Positions 38,634-47,767 of a stretch of 64,000 nt of DNA are shown in pieces. The translations under genes were made by a program, and so were the position numbers. The DNA comes from Nitrospira defluvii (lineage in GTDB: Bacteria; Nitrospirota; Nitrospiria; Nitrospirales; Nitrospiraceae). The stretch covers positions 186,001 to 250,000 of the forward strand of contig WYAX01000012.1 in assembly GCA_011525625.1 (NCBI GenBank), given 5' to 3'. The stretch's first letter is position 1. Each line of letters starts with the position of its first letter. A model generated the notes under the pieces. The model did not search any database. It saw only the letters and a program-made list of their open reading frames with translations, and was not told the DNA's origin.

Positions 38634-38950
38634 TGCGCAGAGAGGCAACATTTCTCCGATGTGCGGCCGCGCTCGCAGGACTCTACCTGGTCCTGGCGCT
38701 GTTGTCTGTTACCTGCGTTGTCGATCATGCCGACCCGAAACCGGCCGCCCATCATCATGGCGGCACGGTGTCGCACTCCGGCTTGTGTGCCTGGGCTTGT
38801 CAGGCCAATCCGACCTCGGATGCCGGCCCTGTGGCTCTTCTCCTGCAGCCGTTTCTGGTGGCTGCCCCGCTTGTTGAAAGCGGCTACAGTGTGATCGGGG
38901 GCGGTGCGGGTTTGCCTGCCGCCTCGCGTGCACCACCCGTTCAGTCCTAA
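38630..38950 (+). CDS. Small His/Cys membrane-anchored or secreted protein (C-x3-C, RAPP)
   Basis: 106 aa, ATG overlapping the TlpA-like stop by 4 bp. Hydrophobic segment AAALAGLYLVLALLSVTC, then a His stretch (DHADPKPAAHHHGGTVSHSG), LCAWAC (C-x3-C) and C-terminal SRAPPVQS. Same family as 34037. Directly upstream of a TonB-dependent receptor gene, from which it is separated by a palindromic operator-like site. Confidence 0.75.
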   Translation: MMRREATFLRCAAALAGLYLVLALLSVTCVVDHADPKPAAHHHGGTVSHSGLCAWACQANPTSDAGPVALLLQPFLVAAPLVESGYSVIGGGAGLPAASRAPPVQS

Positions 38951-38965
38951 TTCCCTTTTTATATT

Positions 38966-38980
38966 GCTAGACGGTCTAGC
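38966..38980. promoter_or_regulatory. 15-bp perfect palindrome, possible TetR-type operator
   Basis: GCTAGAC-G-GTCTAGC. TAGAC-n-GTCTA palindromes are typical of TetR-family operators. It overlaps an AT-rich stretch (TTTTTATATT) that could hold a promoter, 81 bp before the receptor start at 39061. Confidence 0.5.
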
Positions 38981-39060
38981 CACTCTTCTCGTCCGTTCAG
39001 ACAGGGGCGGGAGGGGTTCATCTCTGCTGTCGTGTGCACCGTTGTGCCGGGAGGATGTGT

Positions 39061-41427
39061 ATGTGGGCCCGTCAGGATTTATTCAGACTTCATGCCTTTG
39101 TATGTAGTGCCTTGTTGGCGGCCGCGCCGGTGACCGTTGCCACCTCGTATGCCCAGGAGGATCAGGCGGCCGGAGCCGTCGTGGAGAAAAGCGCGCGGGA
39201 GCGCGATCTCCGGGATCAGCTCCAGAAAATTCTTCATGAATTGGAGGAAATCCAGCAGCAACCGGCCGAGGGGGCGGTGGTGTCGCCGGTGACACCGGTT
39301 CAACCGGCGGCGGAGGTGTCGGGCGCGCCCGCGGCGACCGCGGCAGAACCGATCCCGCAGTATGAGTTGTCCGACGTGAGCATCGTCAGCAACCGGATCC
39401 AGCGGCGGCCGGAAGGTATCACGCTCTCCTCCACCGAACAGTCGGAAACGGACTCGCAGCCGACCCGGACGATGAAAGAGTCCATGGAGTCGTTGCCCGG
39501 GGTGGTCATGCGGCAGGCGAACGGCCCGCGCGACTTCAGCATGATGATTCGCGGTCAGGGCGCGAAAACCACCTTCGCCGTGCGCGACGTCAAGATGTAT
39601 GAAGACGGATTTATCCAGACGCAATCGGACGGATTATCGCGGTTGGATATCCACGACCCCTGGTTCATGCGTAGTGTGGAAGTTACGCGAGGCGCATCTT
39701 CGTCTCTCTACGATAACTATGCGCTCGGCGGCATGGTGCACTTCCGCACCAGGCGCGGCAGCGACATTAACGGCTTCGAAACGTTTCTCTCGGGCGGTTC
39801 CTACGGATACCACAAGCAGGCCTTTGCGATCGGCAAACAGTACGAAAATCTCGATATCTCGCTGTTCGCCAGCAACGTGGCGGAAGACGGGTATATCCGG
39901 AACAGCAACTACAGCACCCAGACGATCAACCTGAACATGCGGTTCAAGATCGACGATAAGCAAAATTTCTATTTCAAAGCCATCACGAATTTCCTGGATG
40001 CCCGGGTTCCGACCCGATTGACACAGAGTCAGTTCCATACGGATGACCGGCAGGCCGGCGGCAGCGCCACCTGTGTGTTCAACAATCAATCGAACGGATG
40101 TAACCAGTCCGAGCGGCTGGCGCAGCGGCGGTTGGATCGACGGACCATCATCGGCGGCATCTACGAGCGGCAGATCGATGCGAATACGGTGCTGACGATC
40201 GAAGGCGACTATGACGTGAAGGACATCAATCAGACTTTCACGACGATCAGCGACAACATCAATCCGAATTTTAAGAGTTATGCCGATTTGCGGCACGACG
40301 GCCGGTTGCTCGATCGGCCGTTGCGCAGTTATGTGGGCTTCTTCGTGAACAATATGGAGCAGGAAGGCAACAGCTTTCAAAATCTCGCGGATGGATTCGG
40401 TACGCGGGGCCTCCTGTTGCAAAACAGCCGCGCGACGATCCGCAATATCGGCGGTCGGGTCCGCGAGGAACTGGAAGTGGTCCCCAAATGGACCTTGGCC
40501 GCCGGTCTCGGCATGGAACAGTCGCTGCTGAGCGTGCAGGCGGCCAACCATTCGTACGGCGTGGGCAATGTGGCCTCGACCTCACGGACCGGCGCCGAGC
40601 GGTCGTTCTGGAACTGGGCGCCCGAAATGTCGCTCTCGTGGCGGCCGTCCGACGCGGCGCGGCATTGGGTGCGCGCGTCGACCGGATACGGGATTCCCCA
40701 GTTGAGCCAATTGACGACCGGAATCGACGGCAACCCGGGGACGAACTTCAATCTGAAACCGCAAAAGAACGTCAATTTCGAAATCGGCACCGAAGGCAAG
40801 ATCACCAAGACCTTCTTCATGCAGTTGGTCGGATTCTGGACCTTCTATCGAGACGAAATCATCTCCGTGACCAACCAGTCGACTCAGCGCGCCTTTTCAT
40901 CCAACGCCGATTCGTCCGAGTATCGCGGAGTCGAAGTATTTTACGACTGGCGGCCGCTGTCGGGGCTGAGGCTTTCCGGCGCCTATACGCATATCGATGC
41001 GCGGTACATCAACTTCAACGATATCACGGCAACGTCGACGTTGGTGCGCGACGGGAAAAAGGTACCCAATGTGCCGACCGACGTGCTGAACTCGAAGATC
41101 GCCTACGATCACGAGGCCACGGGGTGGGGCGCCTGGGTCGAGGGCAGCTACTACAACAGCTACTTCTTGAACAACAGCAACACGTTCGGCATTCCCTCCT
41201 ACATGATTGCCAATGTGAACGTGCACAAGAACTTCGAGCTGTCGAACAACAAATGGTTCCGGTTCGCCAAGTTCTACCTCGAAGTCGACAATATCGCAGA
41301 CAAAAAGTATGCGGCCTCCGGTCAAGTGTTGAGCGGGGAGACGTATGGACAGGCGGCGAACCAAGCGGCCTTCTTTGCCGGCTATGGTCGCGCGATCTAC
41401 GGTGGTGTGACCTTGGGATTGTTTTAA
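39061..41427 (+). CDS. TonB-dependent receptor with N-terminal coiled coil
   Basis: 788 aa; ATG at 39061 with GGGAGG 8 nt upstream. Signal peptide to about residue 33, then a short coiled coil (RERDLRDQLQKILHELEEIQ) and a Pro/Ala linker, before the plug (PTRTMKESMESLPGVVMRQA, IHDPWFMRSVEVTRGASSSL, YDNYALGGMVHF). The C-terminal part is the beta-barrel, ending VTLGLF with the usual final aromatic. It imports a substrate across the outer membrane powered by TonB. The substrate is unknown. Paralogues with the same coiled coil are at 51922 and 63512. Confidence 0.92.
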   Translation: MWARQDLFRLHAFVCSALLAAAPVTVATSYAQEDQAAGAVVEKSARERDLRDQLQKILHELEEIQQQPAEGAVVSPVTPVQPAAEVSGAPAATAAEPIPQYELSDVSIVSNRIQRRPEGITLSSTEQSETDSQPTRTMKESMESLPGVVMRQANGPRDFSMMIRGQGAKTTFAVRDVKMYEDGFIQTQSDGLSRLDIHDPWFMRSVEVTRGASSSLYDNYALGGMVHFRTRRGSDINGFETFLSGGSYGYHKQAFAIGKQYENLDISLFASNVAEDGYIRNSNYSTQTINLNMRFKIDDKQNFYFKAITNFLDARVPTRLTQSQFHTDDRQAGGSATCVFNNQSNGCNQSERLAQRRLDRRTIIGGIYERQIDANTVLTIEGDYDVKDINQTFTTISDNINPNFKSYADLRHDGRLLDRPLRSYVGFFVNNMEQEGNSFQNLADGFGTRGLLLQNSRATIRNIGGRVREELEVVPKWTLAAGLGMEQSLLSVQAANHSYGVGNVASTSRTGAERSFWNWAPEMSLSWRPSDAARHWVRASTGYGIPQLSQLTTGIDGNPGTNFNLKPQKNVNFEIGTEGKITKTFFMQLVGFWTFYRDEIISVTNQSTQRAFSSNADSSEYRGVEVFYDWRPLSGLRLSGAYTHIDARYINFNDITATSTLVRDGKKVPNVPTDVLNSKIAYDHEATGWGAWVEGSYYNSYFLNNSNTFGIPSYMIANVNVHKNFELSNNKWFRFAKFYLEVDNIADKKYAASGQVLSGETYGQAANQAAFFAGYGRAIYGGVTLGLF

Positions 41428-41491
41428 CCCTGTGGCGCGGGCGGCAGCGTCGATGGCTGCGGCTCGCGCACGTACTTCAAAGGAGATTGCC

Positions 41492-41686
41492 ATGAACAAG
41501 CAACTCTTGCGTGTCGGAGAAGCGGCAGATGTGTTGGCGGTGAGCCGGTGGACCATTTATCGCTGGGTGGAAGACGGCCGCTTGGAGGGGACGAAGATCG
41601 GCCGCGGCAGCCTGCGGGTGTTTCGCGCCTCGCTGGACCGGCTGGTCCAGAGCAACAAGACGCACGAAATGAATCTCAGCCTATGA
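41492..41686 (+). CDS. Small excisionase-type HTH DNA-binding protein
   Basis: 64 aa, ATG with AAAGGAG 8 nt upstream. The whole protein is a winged-helix MerR/excisionase-type domain: LRVGEAADVLAVSRWTIYRW followed by VEDGRLEGTKIGRGSLRVFR. Such proteins bind DNA in regulation or recombination. No integrase is nearby, so a regulatory role is more likely. Its stop overlaps the amidohydrolase start (ATGA). It could regulate receptor genes here; that is inference. Confidence 0.9.
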   Translation: MNKQLLRVGEAADVLAVSRWTIYRWVEDGRLEGTKIGRGSLRVFRASLDRLVQSNKTHEMNLSL

Positions 41687-43143
41687 GGAAGAGAGACATG
41701 GAGCCACAAAGGGCCGGCAGCGGATTCGCGGCCCTCATCATGCGCGGCACGAATGCCATGGTAGCTCTGCTTGTGCCGCTGCTGTTGGTGCTGGCAGCCG
41801 GTTGCGCGGGCGGAGCTGCGACTCCGGCTGCGCCGTCGGCCAAGCCCTATGCCTTCGTCAACGGCCGGTGGTTCGACGGGGAACAGTTTCAGCCGGATAC
41901 CTGGTATTCGGTCCAGGGACGGCTGACTCGACAGCTCCCGCCAGGGCCCGTCGAGACCGTGGATCTCTCCGGCCTCTACATGGTCCCACCATTCGGCGAG
42001 GCGCACAATCATAACGTTGAAGGGCCGTGGAATGTGCAGGAGGTCGCACGCCGGTATCTGCAGGACGGGGTGTTTTACGTGAAGAATCCCAACGACGTGC
42101 GGGACTTTGCCCTGCAGATCCGACACGCCGTCAATGTGCCGACCAGTCTCGATGCCATCTTTGCGCATGCCGGTCTCACCGGACGCGGCGGGCATCCCGT
42201 GGCCTTGTATGAAGATGTGTTACGTGTCGCTCGGTATGAACCGGTGGTCGGGCCGATCGAACGGGGTTGGTTTGAAAACCGGTCGTACGTGGTGGTCGAC
42301 ACCGAGGCAGAGGTGGAGTCCAAGTGGCCGGTGATCATGAGCGGTCGCCCGGACTTTCTCAAACTGTACCTGGTCCATTCCGAGGACGATGGCGGATCGG
42401 TAGAGGTTAGGCCCGGCCATCGTCGACAGGGGCTCCATCCTGCGCTGGTGCCGGGCATTGTGGCGAGGGCGCATGCGGCCGGGCTTCAGGTGACGGCGCA
42501 TGTGGAAACGGCGGCCGATTTCCGGCATGCCGTTCGAGCCGGCGTCGATGAACTGGCGCATGTGCCGGGTTGGTTACTGCAGGGGCCTGAGGATGCGGAG
42601 CACGCGCGATTAACGGAGGAGGACGCGCGCCTGGCTGCAGCACAGAAGGTGCGAGTGGTCACCACAAGTGTGGCGGGACAGGCCATGCCGTCTCTCGGCG
42701 GGCATCACCAGCATGGTCAGCAGGCAGGGCATGGGCCCGGGCCGGAGGCGAAGCACCATTCGTCGCCCGCCGATCCCGTTTCTCATGTGCTGAGGGACAA
42801 TCTCCTGTTGCTGCAGCGCGCCGGGGTATCACTGCTGATCGGCAGCGATCATGCAGAAACGTCGCTCGCCGAGGTGCAGCATCTGCGTAGCTTACGGCTG
42901 TTCGACGATCGCACCTTGCTCAAGATGTGGTGCGAGTCGACACCGGCTGCGATATTCCCCGGCCGTCGCATCGGACGATTCGAGGAAGGGTATGAAGCCA
43001 GTTTTGTCGCGCTGGCGGGGAATCCCCTGGAGGATTTCGAGCAGGTGCGGGCTATTCGCCGAAGGTTCAAACAGGGGGTGCCGCTGGACGGCGCCTTGAT
43101 ACAGGACGCTGCTTGGTCGGCAGCGGACCGGAAGAGTCGGTAA
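41683..43143 (+). CDS. Lipoprotein amidohydrolase-family protein
   Basis: 486 aa, coupled to the preceding HTH gene. After a long N terminus comes a lipoprotein signal (LLLVLAAGCAGG). Metal-ligand motifs of the amidohydrolase superfamily: GEAHNHNVEG (first His pair), QVTAHVETAADF, ELAHVPGW and LIGSDHAET (Asp). An extra His-rich loop (LGGHHQHGQQAGHGPGPEAK) lies between the last two. The substrate is unknown. An alternative ATG at 41698 has GAGGAAGAG upstream. Lying between two receptor genes, it may process an imported compound or its metal, but this is only context. Confidence 0.85.
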   Translation: MRKRDMEPQRAGSGFAALIMRGTNAMVALLVPLLLVLAAGCAGGAATPAAPSAKPYAFVNGRWFDGEQFQPDTWYSVQGRLTRQLPPGPVETVDLSGLYMVPPFGEAHNHNVEGPWNVQEVARRYLQDGVFYVKNPNDVRDFALQIRHAVNVPTSLDAIFAHAGLTGRGGHPVALYEDVLRVARYEPVVGPIERGWFENRSYVVVDTEAEVESKWPVIMSGRPDFLKLYLVHSEDDGGSVEVRPGHRRQGLHPALVPGIVARAHAAGLQVTAHVETAADFRHAVRAGVDELAHVPGWLLQGPEDAEHARLTEEDARLAAAQKVRVVTTSVAGQAMPSLGGHHQHGQQAGHGPGPEAKHHSSPADPVSHVLRDNLLLLQRAGVSLLIGSDHAETSLAEVQHLRSLRLFDDRTLLKMWCESTPAAIFPGRRIGRFEEGYEASFVALAGNPLEDFEQVRAIRRRFKQGVPLDGALIQDAAWSAADRKSR

Positions 43144-43212
43144 TACGTCACGTGGCCAACCGGCGTTGCGTCATCATCCATGGATTGGTCTGGGCATGAA
43201 AGGAAGTACAAG

Positions 43213-45468
43213 ATGGAGCGGAGTAAGTGGCATCGATGTGTGGTGGGCGGTCTGGCTGCCCTGCTCTTGATGGGGGCGCCGCCCGGCGCGTTGTGGGCGG
43301 CGGAGGAGCCGCAAGATCAGGATGCGCCGGTGATCGCGGTGGAGCTGGTGGAAGTGAGCGGGAAACGTATCGAAAACGTCGAGGATGTGAAAAAGGAATT
43401 TGCCCGTCGTCCCGGCAGCAATATCCTCATCCAGGAGAAGGAGATTACCGAGACCCGTGCGTTGAATCTGCAGGACGTGCTCCAGTTCGCGCCTGGTGTC
43501 CGGTTTCAGTCCCGTTTCGGCGCGGACGAAGGTCAGTTTCAGATTCGCGGCACATCCCTACGCAATAATTTTCATCATCGCGGCATCAATATTCTGATCA
43601 ACGGCATTTTCTTCGGCGATGCCGACGGATTTTCTGACTTCGAATCGATCGATCTGCTGGCCTACGAGCGCATCGAAGTCTACAAGGGCGCGAACGCCCT
43701 GCGGTATGGCGCCAACAGCATCGGTGGTGCCATCAACTTCGTGCCGCGCACCGGCTACAGCGCCTCGACGTTGCAAATGCGCATGCTCGGCGGCAGCTTC
43801 GGGATGGTGAGTGGCCAGGTGTCGAGCGGCAAAGTGTTGCAGCCCTTTAAGGTCGGCAACATGAGTGCCACGATGGACTACTACATCAGCGTATCGGGGA
43901 ACCGTCAAGACGGCTTCCAGGACAACAGCCAGCAGGCCCGCGAACGCATCAATGCGAATATCGGCCTGCAACTCGGTAACCACCAGGAAATCCGCGCCTA
44001 CTTCCTCCAGGCCAATGTCGCGGAGCGGATTCCCGGTTCCCTCACCACGCAGCAGCTGTTCTTCAACCGGCAGCAGCCGGGCGGACAAAGTCCCGCAGGA
44101 ACGCCACCGTTTTTTGCCTGTAACCTCAATAATCAGACGTGTAATTATGGACGGTATTACAATCTTCAGCGCATCGGCATCGCCTATCACAATGAGTTTG
44201 CGCCAAACCAATACTTCGAAATCATTCCGTACTTCTCGAATCAATTCGTCGACCATCCGATCTTTCAGACGATCAGACAGGAAAACAACAATGTCGGCGG
44301 CGAATTCCGGTATGTGAATTCGAATCCGTTGTTCGGTAGGAACAACTCCTTCGTGGCCGGTTTCCAGCCACGGTACGGCCACCAACGACAACAGCGGTTC
44401 GTCAATATCAACGGCAACATCGGCGCCATGACGCAGAACTACACGGCGAAGACGACCTATTTCGGCATGTATGCGGAAGACGCGTTCGATGCCACGAAGG
44501 ATTTCACGATCGTGATCGGCGGACGGTGGGATTACACGGGGCGCCAGGCCACCGTCGACAACTTCGGGCCGGCGGGCAATCCGTTCAATCCCAATACGCC
44601 GTCCACCCCGACGGGCACGAATCGGCCGCTGCAACACTTCGACGCGATCAGCCCGAAGCTCGGATTCGTCTACCGCACGACGCCTACGTCCCAGTTGTAC
44701 TTCAACGCCAGCCGGGCGTATGAAGCCCCGCTCAATCTCGAACTGCTGTCTTCGGTCAATGCCAACGGCACGCCGAATACCGGCTTTCTCAATCTCGATG
44801 CGCAACGGGCCTGGCAATTGGAGTTAGGGCATCGGGGCACGTCGGCGGATAAGCGCTACAGTTGGGATGTGACGGTCTACAATCTCGAAATGCAGAAGGA
44901 GATCCTGGCCTCCAACATCAACAATCAGGGCACGTTCCAGAATGCCAACGGCACCAGGCATACCGGTGTCGAGGCCGGCGGCGCCATGGTGCTGACGAAG
45001 GGGCTGTTTGCACAGGGCGGGCAGGGCAAGGAAGACAGCCTGCAGACGCGAGTCGCGTACACCTGGTCGCGCTTCAAATTTACCGACGATGTGCGCGCCG
45101 GCGGCGCGGTGGGACCCAACGTCCTGATCGCGAAGGACGGCAATACGGTGGCCGGCGCACCGGAACACCTCATGAGCCTGGAACTGCGGTACGACCATCC
45201 GGCCGGGTGGTGGATCGCGCCGAACGTCGAATGGTCGTTGTCGGGCTTCTACGTCAATTACCAGAATACGGTGAAGAACCCATCCTATTTCGTCGTGAAC
45301 CTGCGGTCAGGGTACACCATCAACGACCATTGGATCCTCTTCGCCGAAGGGCGCAATCTGACCGACAAGACCTACGCGGGGGCGGTCGTCGTGAACGATT
45401 CCTTAAATCGTTATGCCAACCCCGCTTTGGGGATCAGTGCGTTCGCAGGCGTGGAGTATAAGTTCTAG
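43213..45468 (+). CDS. TonB-dependent receptor (FecA-like plug)
   Basis: 751 aa; ATG at 43213 with AGGAAG 7 nt upstream. Signal peptide to about residue 29 (GALWAAEE). The plug shows ALNLQDVLQFAPGVRFQSRF, GQFQIRGTSLRNNFHHRG and VYKGANALRYGANSIGGAIN. The barrel ends GVEYKF. The plug resembles FecA-type receptors for ferric dicitrate and related chelates, but no FecI/FecR pair is nearby. A strong hairpin follows the stop at 45489. Confidence 0.93.
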   Translation: MERSKWHRCVVGGLAALLLMGAPPGALWAAEEPQDQDAPVIAVELVEVSGKRIENVEDVKKEFARRPGSNILIQEKEITETRALNLQDVLQFAPGVRFQSRFGADEGQFQIRGTSLRNNFHHRGINILINGIFFGDADGFSDFESIDLLAYERIEVYKGANALRYGANSIGGAINFVPRTGYSASTLQMRMLGGSFGMVSGQVSSGKVLQPFKVGNMSATMDYYISVSGNRQDGFQDNSQQARERINANIGLQLGNHQEIRAYFLQANVAERIPGSLTTQQLFFNRQQPGGQSPAGTPPFFACNLNNQTCNYGRYYNLQRIGIAYHNEFAPNQYFEIIPYFSNQFVDHPIFQTIRQENNNVGGEFRYVNSNPLFGRNNSFVAGFQPRYGHQRQQRFVNINGNIGAMTQNYTAKTTYFGMYAEDAFDATKDFTIVIGGRWDYTGRQATVDNFGPAGNPFNPNTPSTPTGTNRPLQHFDAISPKLGFVYRTTPTSQLYFNASRAYEAPLNLELLSSVNANGTPNTGFLNLDAQRAWQLELGHRGTSADKRYSWDVTVYNLEMQKEILASNINNQGTFQNANGTRHTGVEAGGAMVLTKGLFAQGGQGKEDSLQTRVAYTWSRFKFTDDVRAGGAVGPNVLIAKDGNTVAGAPEHLMSLELRYDHPAGWWIAPNVEWSLSGFYVNYQNTVKNPSYFVVNLRSGYTINDHWILFAEGRNLTDKTYAGAVVVNDSLNRYANPALGISAFAGVEYKF

Positions 45469-45488
45469 TGTGACGTGCCTGTGCCGGT

Positions 45489-45516
45489 GCGGAGGCTCAC
45501 GAAGGTGAGCCTCCGC
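45489..45516 (+). terminator. Strong hairpin after the receptor gene
   Basis: GCGGAGGCTCAC, loop GAAG, GTGAGCCTCCGC: a perfect 12-bp stem starting 20 bp after the stop. There is no T-tract, so termination is likely but not certain. Confidence 0.6.
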
Positions 45517-45676
45517 ATCGAGGCTGTGGCCATGCCGATCATGCGGCGTCCCGGAATTCTTGGCCCTTTCCCCCTGCGTAAAAAACGGGATAGACGCCCG
45601 TCACGTGAACATGTGATAACAGAATCCGTCGGGTACTCCCCGGATGGGCATGTCCTGGTTACTGTAGGGATAGACC

Positions 45677-47650
45677 GTGCCGGCCATCTACGGACTTGTC
45701 ACTGTGTTGCTGCTTGTCTGGAGCATGGTACCGGTCTACGCCGAGTCCGGTTCCGCCCCGCCGCCTACCTCGGCCTTCGCAGCCCTTCCACGCATTGAAT
45801 CCATTCAGCTGTCTCCTTCCGGTCGTCATCTGGCCGTGCTGCGCAACCATGAAGGCCACACGTTTCTCGAGACTCACACTGTCTCAGGACAAGAGAAGCA
45901 CCGTGTCCTCTCGACGGACAATCGTGACTTCATCATCACCTGGTTTCGCTGGGTCAATGATGAGCGGTTAGTGGTGAGTACTCGGTTCGCCGCCCCGCGG
46001 GATGCGGTCGACTCCATCGAAACTCGATTATTGGCGGTGAACCGCGACGGCACTCAGCGACTGCCCAATTTGATCAGCCAGGGGTCGTTTTCTTCGATAT
46101 TCGGCAAGAACCATGTTCCGCAATTCCAGGATCAACTCGTCGGCACGATTCCCGGCGATCCCAGACATGTCCTGCTCGCGCTCGATCTGGAACACCCTCA
46201 TGCTCCGGATGTCTACAAGGTGGACGTCTATTCCGGCGAGCGGCAGCTGGTTCAGGCGAACCCAGGTTCGAAGCCGGACGCCGCCGCCATTGCACACTGG
46301 ATTGCCGATCGGGCAGGAAAGGTACGGGTTGGGGTCGGGCAATTTCACACCGCGGTGCATGCCATTGTCAGGCTGCCGGAGTCCAGTCTCTGGCGCGAAC
46401 TGGCCGACTATGACCTGGCCAAAGAAACGGGCCTCGTGCCCTTGGCCTTCGATGCCGATCCTGCCTGGTTGTATGTGCGAGATCAGCATCGGGGCAAGGC
46501 GGCGATTTTTAAGCTCAACGTGATGGACCGGGCAGCAGACCGGATCCTCGTGGTGGCCGATCCGAAGTTCGATCTGAACGGCGAGTTGGTCTATGCACCT
46601 GGCCGCAAGAAGGTGGTCGGCGTCCGGTACAGCGCGACGGATGAGCGCGTACTCTTCTGGGACTATGATGCGCAGCGGCTGCAGGCGCGTATCGATCGGG
46701 CGGTTCCCGGGCGAGTCAATGTGATTCACAGCAGCAGCGACGACGGGCGGCTTCACGTCGTCAAATCGAGCGGTGCGGCGCATCCCCCGCACTGGTCGAT
46801 TTTCGACGAACGCGACGGCCGCATGGTCTTGCTCGGCAAGTCGTATCCTGATTTGGAGGGGGTTGGACTGACTGCTCCGACCACGACCTACGTGACGGCG
46901 CGGGACGGCAAGGAGTTGCAAGTCTTTCTGACCGCTCCCAAGGATCGGGACCCGCGCCACCTTCCGATGATTGTGTTTCCCCACGGAGGGCCTGCCGCTC
47001 AAATGTCCGGGGGATTCAACTATTGGACGCAGTGGTTCGTCAGCCGGGGCTGGGTCGTGCTGGAGCCTCGCTTTCGAGGCACCGAAGGGTATGGAGATGA
47101 TGTGTTGCGCGCGGGCTTCCAACGCTGGGGCTTGGACATGCAGGACGATGTGACCGACGCGGTGCAGTATGCGATCCGCTCCGGCATCGCCAATGCGAAC
47201 CGGATCTGCATCGTCGGATCGGGCTACGGCGGGTATGCCGCCTTGATGGGTCTCGTGAAGACGCCGGATCTGTATCGTTGTGCCGTCAGTCTGGGAGGGG
47301 TGACGGACGTGCCCGAACTGGTGTCAGACAGTCGCTGGTACCTCAATCAGACACCGATGGTCGAAATGCGGATCGGGTCGTGGTGGAGCGATCGGGAGCG
47401 GCTTCGGGAGACCTCTCCCGTCTTTCATGCGCAGGAGATACGCACGCCGTTGCTGCTCATGCACGGCGTGATGGATCGGTTTGTCCCGGTGTCCCAGGGC
47501 CGGGCCTTGGCGGAGGCATTACAGTCTTCCGGGAAGTCCCCCTACACCTATGTGGAACTGCCGGCGGCAGATCATGTTTTGCATCGAGAAGAAGATCGGC
47601 AGCGCGTGTTCTCTGAGTTGGAGGCCTTCCTCGCCCGATATCTCAACTGA
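45677..47650 (+). CDS. S9 prolyl-oligopeptidase-family protein lacking the nucleophile Ser
   Basis: 657 aa from a GTG at 45677. Signal peptide (VLLLVWSMVPVYAES), a propeller region to about 400, then an alpha/beta-hydrolase domain (MIVFPHGGPAAQMSGG, PRFRGTEGYGDDVLRAGFQR). The family nucleophile elbow is G-x-S-Y-G-G-Y; here it reads VGSGYGGYAAL, so the expected Ser is Gly and a Ser sits one place earlier. The Asp (MHGVMDRFVP) and His (PAADHVLH) are kept. It may be inactive as a peptidase or use a shifted Ser. It lies between receptor and propeller genes. Confidence 0.9.
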   Translation: MPAIYGLVTVLLLVWSMVPVYAESGSAPPPTSAFAALPRIESIQLSPSGRHLAVLRNHEGHTFLETHTVSGQEKHRVLSTDNRDFIITWFRWVNDERLVVSTRFAAPRDAVDSIETRLLAVNRDGTQRLPNLISQGSFSSIFGKNHVPQFQDQLVGTIPGDPRHVLLALDLEHPHAPDVYKVDVYSGERQLVQANPGSKPDAAAIAHWIADRAGKVRVGVGQFHTAVHAIVRLPESSLWRELADYDLAKETGLVPLAFDADPAWLYVRDQHRGKAAIFKLNVMDRAADRILVVADPKFDLNGELVYAPGRKKVVGVRYSATDERVLFWDYDAQRLQARIDRAVPGRVNVIHSSSDDGRLHVVKSSGAAHPPHWSIFDERDGRMVLLGKSYPDLEGVGLTAPTTTYVTARDGKELQVFLTAPKDRDPRHLPMIVFPHGGPAAQMSGGFNYWTQWFVSRGWVVLEPRFRGTEGYGDDVLRAGFQRWGLDMQDDVTDAVQYAIRSGIANANRICIVGSGYGGYAALMGLVKTPDLYRCAVSLGGVTDVPELVSDSRWYLNQTPMVEMRIGSWWSDRERLRETSPVFHAQEIRTPLLLMHGVMDRFVPVSQGRALAEALQSSGKSPYTYVELPAADHVLHREEDRQRVFSELEAFLARYLN

Positions 47651-47671
47651 TCCGATGATGAGTCGTGATGG

Positions 47672-47700
47672 CTGTAGCAGCGGTGAGCATCGGTCGGTAG
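47672..47700 (+). promoter_or_regulatory. 29-bp shared promoter motif, copy A
   Basis: Begins CTGTAGCAGCGG and ends GGTCGGTAG. A -10-like TAGCAT lies 21 nt downstream (47722-47727). It precedes the second propeller gene (start 47768). Copies B, C and D have the same 29-bp length. Confidence 0.65.
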
Positions 47701-47767
47701 ACAGTGCGGAATGATCCCGCGTAGCATGGGGTCCCGGCGGGTCTGTTCGTTCTTCAGAGGAGATGCC

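Noticed and set aside
43558..44817. 419-codon minus-strand frame opposite a receptor gene
   Set aside because: Same reason: shadow of a well-supported receptor.
45618..45640. Possible motif copy before the S9-like gene (CCGTCGGGTA)
   Set aside because: The upstream half does not match and the end has an extra base.
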